Positions 29,141 to 33,131 of a stretch of DNA of 33,131 bases are shown piece after piece. The notes beneath the pieces were generated by a model that was not told where the DNA came from, ran no database searches, and saw only the letters and a program-made list of their open reading frames with translations. Within the stretch, counting starts at the first letter, position 1, and the number at the start of each line of letters is the position of its first letter. Origin of the DNA: Chloromonas sp. AAM2. Lineage: Eukaryota; Chlorophyta; Chlorophyceae; Chlamydomonadales; Chlamydomonadaceae. The position numbers were made by a program, and so were the translations under genes. The stretch is from NCBI GenBank assembly GCA_004335635.1, contig QAXH01002700.1:1-33131 (forward strand), given 5' to 3'.

Positions 29141-32100
29141 ATGCCGAGCGTAACGGTATCGCATCTTTCTGGCACTACGTCAGCGGACAACACTGCAGCG
29201 CTTTCAGGCTTTGGCTTGCAAGCGCGGTCGCACAGCGGCAGGAGCAGCCATGCTGACAGGACACAGCTCAGCTTGGATGGCGCAGGGCCATCAGAGCAAA
29301 GGCCAGAACGGCATGTACGACCCAGCAGGCGGGCACACGGCCATTCACAACGAGACTACAGCCTGAGTAAGCAAGGGCCATGCCCAGGTTTTGAGCTTGC
29401 ATGCACTGCATGCAGCACTCATCATTCCTTCATTGATTGCAAACAACAAGAGGACTGTATTCCTGCTTAAATACGTCACAACTGCAACTCGTGAGCGCTG
29501 CACACTGGTATCTGCAGCAAACAGTGCTCCCATTTTAACAGCCTGTACACATTGGAGGATATACCCAGTCCCTCCACTCCTATGCGCACGGCCCATTCAT
29601 CCTCCACACATTCCTACCTGACAACATTCTGTGCCTGGCCCAAGCCCCACAATGGCCACACATCTGATGCCCAAGCCCCACAATGGCCCGACAATGGCCC
29701 CACAATGGCCATGCCTAGCCTGCAGTGTTTCACCGTTGAGAAACCAACGCAAACACAGAACCCAAGCATCTGTCACAAACAAGCTTTGCTAGCCTGTTTG
29801 TATTCACCTCTATTTCTCTGCCTTTGGCTGCCAGGCACGGTCCAGTCCTTTGGCAATGATGACGTGGATAGGGCAAGTGTCAGGTCAAGCAGCACACAGG
29901 TAGGCGGGGAGTCCCCACTATCTACTCGATGGTTTATGGGCAACAGCTGTCATTGCTTGATCGGAAACTCTATCAGGGCAATGCGGGGCTTTCTCAGCAT
30001 AAGGCTTGTAATGGATAAGTGCAGGATCTGCCTGCCTAGTCAAATGCTGTTGGTGACACACATGCACGGCAGATGGGCAGTTGCCGCATCGTAAACAGCA
30101 AGTTTTCTCCCCAGCACCTTGTACAGGCTTTTCCCGTATCCTCATACACATACTCGTGCCCCCCTCCCTCCTTGCTTTTTCCTCATCCTTATCCCTCTTC
30201 GTTGCTTTTAGGCTTCCACGGTTGCCACCACTGCTTCCCTTGCTAGCCGCCTGGCCGTGCTTAACATCGAGTTCGCGGAGAAGGGCGACTTTCACGAGGG
30301 CGGGCTGCACAGCGTGTATGAGGGCGAGGGGCACAGCATACTGGAGGCCAGCGAGTCGGGATTTGATGATGACGAGGCGGAGGGGGAGAGGGGGGACTCA
30401 CAGGTGGGTAGTTGAAGGGATTGACTCTGTGAGCTGTAATCAATGAACACTGGTCAGTTCTGCGGATAAGGATGGGAGGTGGGGCAGACCACAATCGTTT
30501 CATGTTCACCAAACAAACGTGTTTCGTGATTCTTTCCTTGAGCGGGACAAAACACGGCTTGGGGTCGTTTTCTGATGGGGAGACGAATCTGATAGAGCTG
30601 GTCATTTAGGCTTAGGCCCACCTGTTATCATTCCAGTGTAGGGTGTAGGGCGTGGAACAGTGTGTGATCGTTTCTCGATCTTTTCCTGATGTGAGGTTAT
30701 CCCACATCGCTCAATTCTGCAAAGTGCTCAAAGCCGTGCCAATGACGGGTTTCGTGCGCAACTGCCAGTTTGGAGCACATGGCATGGAGGTTGCACTCGC
30801 ATCCCACTGCCTTGTTCTACCCGTAACGTATCTTTTGTCCCACCCGTGGTCGCAGGCCCCCTCCCAGGGCGATCAAGACGAGGGGCTGCAGTCGGAGCCA
30901 GCTGTCAGCACCGCAGCGCACAACTTTTCAGAGTCGACCGCACACCGCATACCGCCATTCCAGGTGGGGCGAGGCTCACAGGCTGGGTTGGGTGTTCTTA
31001 CCATGTGTGACTGTACATTGGTAACACTTTCTCACGCTATAAAATAGAACAGCAGCCAAACAGCAAACAGTCGTGATGCTTCTGGGTGGGCTGTTCGACG
31101 GGCCAGCCTGTGTGGCCTTGACTGGTGCCAGGTTTTACACTTGTGCTCCGCTGACTGAATGTGCGGCAGCCAAGTTGCAGCCGCCATGTTCGCTGGCTGG
31201 AATTTCCAGCTTTCTTTTTTCTGTGCAGATCTGTTCGCGGTTGTTCAATTACAAGCCTGGCCAGCCAGTGGTGCTCAAGCGTCTGACCATCCAGCAATGC
31301 GAGGTGGGCATGATGGCATGACTGCATTGACTGGGTATGAGCGATATGAGGTTGGATAGGAATGGCTCTTAATAACAAGGCTTTGCCATTGACTTCTCGC
31401 GTTATGTCCAAAACGGTGCTTTGGGCGCATCTGCACGTGCCCTGTTGATATCGCTGATCCCTCCTGCCAAGGAGCACTTTTACAGGTGCCTTTCGTGTCC
31501 TGGAGAGTCCCTCATGCCACGCAACATTCGCCAGCCATTGTTTGTCACTGGGGTGCTGCACACTCTGATAGAAATGCTGGACTTCGCTGTATAAGAGTCT
31601 ACCAAAAGATTCTGATAGATTCCATTTTGGGCCATTCTGGGCTTGAATCTCTCTAATTGAGGACTCTAACAGATTCTGTTAGATTCTAATATGGGCCCTT
31701 GGCATTCTGGGCGCCGCACCTATTCGTCAGGGATGGCGGTATCGCCTTCGTATCTGACGAGGTCCACCTGTCATGCCAACCGTCAGGTCACATGCAAAAA
31801 CACTTGCAAGTGAGTCCCATCCCATTCTGACCCTGCACATGTCATTGTTTACCAAGGGTTGTGGCCATGATACCTCACACGTCAGGACATGTCTGCAGGA
31901 AAACGCGGCAGCAACGCGGCAGCAGCGCGGCACAACCGCTGGCGTGCCCTCACCCTTCTGACCCTGCTTTGCCACGTGCTCTGTTCCTGCTCAGGAGCTC
32001 AAGGTTAACGGTTACACAGTGGTGGACAACCTCATCAGCCGGGACCTGGCGGCGCAGGTCAAGTCCAGTGCGTTGAACTTACACAGAAAGGGTAAGTTTG

Positions 32101-32480
32101 CGCAGGCAGCTCTGGCATGCCCGCTGTTTTGTACGACAGTGCCATCAGTGACGGAAGCTCGTCCTCAGTGGTTGCTGCATCAGCTCTCACAATCCTGCAT
32201 CACCACTGCATTCGTGGATTTGTCTGTTTACTCTGTAAGCCTAAGATTTGTTTGTACTCGTTACCCTAAGTCTGGCATCTGGCATCGCTTGCAACTTCAC
32301 AATGATGCTTCGAAAACTTCTGTGCATGCCATGCAATGGTGAGAATGATGTCCGCCCTGTACGGTCCCTGCAGGTAGGCTGGAGGACCCTATCCGTGCTG
32401 CGCTGCTGAGCGGAGTGCCGCCTGACACGCACCACCCCGACAAGGTGGCGCGCGGGGACCATGTCATGTGGCTGACGGTG
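29141..32480 (+). CDS. Prolyl 4-hydroxylase (PHD/EGLN-like 2-oxoglutarate oxygenase), 5' part
   Basis: Seven exons join in phase: 29141-29366 (ATG at 29141), 29835-29899, 30212-30403, 30856-30963, 31229-31303, 31995-32091 and 32374-32480, giving 290 residues before the window ends. The last two exons carry the start of an oxygenase domain: ELKVNGYTVVDNLISRDLAA at 223-242, LHRKGRLEDPIRAALLSG at about 251-268, and ARGDHVMWLT at about 280-289. This is the G-Y-x-V-V-D ... R-G-D-x-x-x-W-L pattern of PHD/EGLN-type and algal prolyl 4-hydroxylases, which hydroxylate proline using Fe(II), oxygen and 2-oxoglutarate. The catalytic H-x-D...H residues should be encoded beyond the right edge. The first 200 residues are Ser-rich and acidic (for example SGFDDDEAEGERGDSQ) with no recognised domain. 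The first junction depends on phase: exon 1 leaves one base (A) and exon 2 supplies GC. The exact start is less sure than the domain. Confidence 0.75.
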
Positions 32481-32487
32481 GTGAGTA

Positions 32488-32560
32488 CAGCCACACCTGC
32501 CGCTGCACAGCAGCCTGGGCCAGCCACACCTGCGGCCGCACAGCAGCCTGGGCCAGCCAC
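32488..32560. repeat. 33-bp tandem repeat, two copies plus a fragment
   Basis: CAGCCACACCTGCCGCTGCA starts the first unit (32488-32520). The second unit (32521-32553) differs at two positions, and CAGCCAC begins a third. They lie just inside the intron that follows exon 7 of the hydroxylase gene. Confidence 0.92.
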
Positions 32561-33131
32561 TTATGGTCTAGCACATTCAGGCCTCTCAACAGCATGGGGG
32601 TTTGTTGGGGTGTCCAGAGGTATGCTCATTGTTGGGGTGTCCAGAGGTATGCGCATTAAGCAAACTACCAGCTATCTTTGTGGTGACACAAAGTAGCGGC
32701 CATGGTGGCAAAGGACAGGAGAGAAGGTGGTCATGGCAGCACGTGAGCCACATTCATTGTAGCCATAACATTCATGGGACACAGTGGTAGTGCGATGAGC
32801 AGTGTCCTGCTCACCTCCGACTCGAGTGGGGGAGTGCAAGGCCCATGTGGCATTGTAAAACTGAGGCTCGTTGGAATCGCAAGGTTGTATTTGTAGCATG
32901 ACACATGGTGTGGCATAGTTTCAACTGCAGCAGTGCAGGCCCACCCGCTCAGGGTTAGTCTTGACTGTTACAACTATGACAACAGGGCTTCTGCAAATGA
33001 ACCTCCGATGACATGTTCGTGGACGTCTTGTCTGACCATGACAACTGTCCCCCCACCTGCCGCTGCCTTCAGGGTCGGTCTCGCACAAAGAGACATGGTG
33101 TTGCTGTTCAACCACCTTAACTAACCTTGGC
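32561..33131. other. Intron sequence to the window edge, with a 27-bp duplication
   Basis: No exon could be placed. A direct duplication of 27 bases (TTGTTGGGGTGTCCAGAGGT onward) occupies 32602-32628 and 32629-32655 with one difference. A pyrimidine-rich acceptor-like site at about 33050-33071 is followed by stops in the expected frame. Confidence 0.5.

Noticed and set aside
28467..29153. 228-codon plus-strand open frame overlapping the end of the chlorophyllase-like gene
   Set aside because: Its first part is a wrong-frame reading of the last hydrolase exon, and the remainder has no domain or acceptor/donor pair.

Overview
The window looks like nuclear DNA of a green alga, most likely a flagellated member of the Chlamydomonadales; I do not assign a genus. 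The reasons are many short GT-AG introns (plus at least two GC-AG introns) splitting well-conserved plant/algal genes, TGTAA motifs placed where chlorophyte poly(A) signals sit, a chlorophyllase-like gene, a cilium-type protein, a eukaryotic tRNA-Ala with internal A and B boxes, and introns rich in CATG/TGCA simple repeats. There are no bacterial operons, ribosome binding sites or CRISPR arrays. All exon models below were assembled by hand from frame, splice-site phase and family resemblance.

Left part (1-7.8 kb). A minus-strand leucine-rich-repeat gene with an F-box-like start, carrying an in-frame TAA, runs off the left edge (149-1253). A tRNA-Ala(AGC) gene lies at 2412-2484 (minus), and about 50 bp away is a long imperfect inverted repeat (2534-3001). 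An orphan terminal exon (3746-3860, minus) and two copies of a dispersed repeat precede a five-exon minus-strand gene (5178-7794) for a protein resembling cilium microtubule proteins.

Centre (8.2-17.4 kb, minus strand). A membrane acyltransferase of the wax-synthase/MBOAT type is split into at least ten exons (8214-13757, perhaps starting at 14562). Its introns hold two more dispersed repeat copies, an 11-bp minisatellite and a perfect 173-bp TGCATG array. Upstream is a complete mitochondrial ADP/ATP carrier in seven exons (15111-17415, 308 aa).

Mobile-element-like region (18.2-20.0 kb). Four related copies of a 25-50 bp motif are arranged as an outer and an inner inverted pair. A plus-strand open frame for a Cys/His-rich protein, followed by a TGTAA motif, lies between the inner pair and the right outer end.

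Right part (20.7-33.1 kb). PEX14, the peroxisomal import docking protein, occupies 20724-25026 on the minus strand (seven exons, 822 aa, unusually long). It is divergent from a plus-strand chlorophyllase-like hydrolase (25592-28612, six exons), which is followed on the same strand by the 5' part of a PHD/EGLN-like prolyl 4-hydroxylase (29141-32480) that runs off the right edge. The genes are ordinary housekeeping or organelle-metabolism genes and show no sign of forming one pathway. The most unusual material is non-coding: the long hairpin, the dispersed repeat, the TIR-like region and the Z-DNA-prone repeat.
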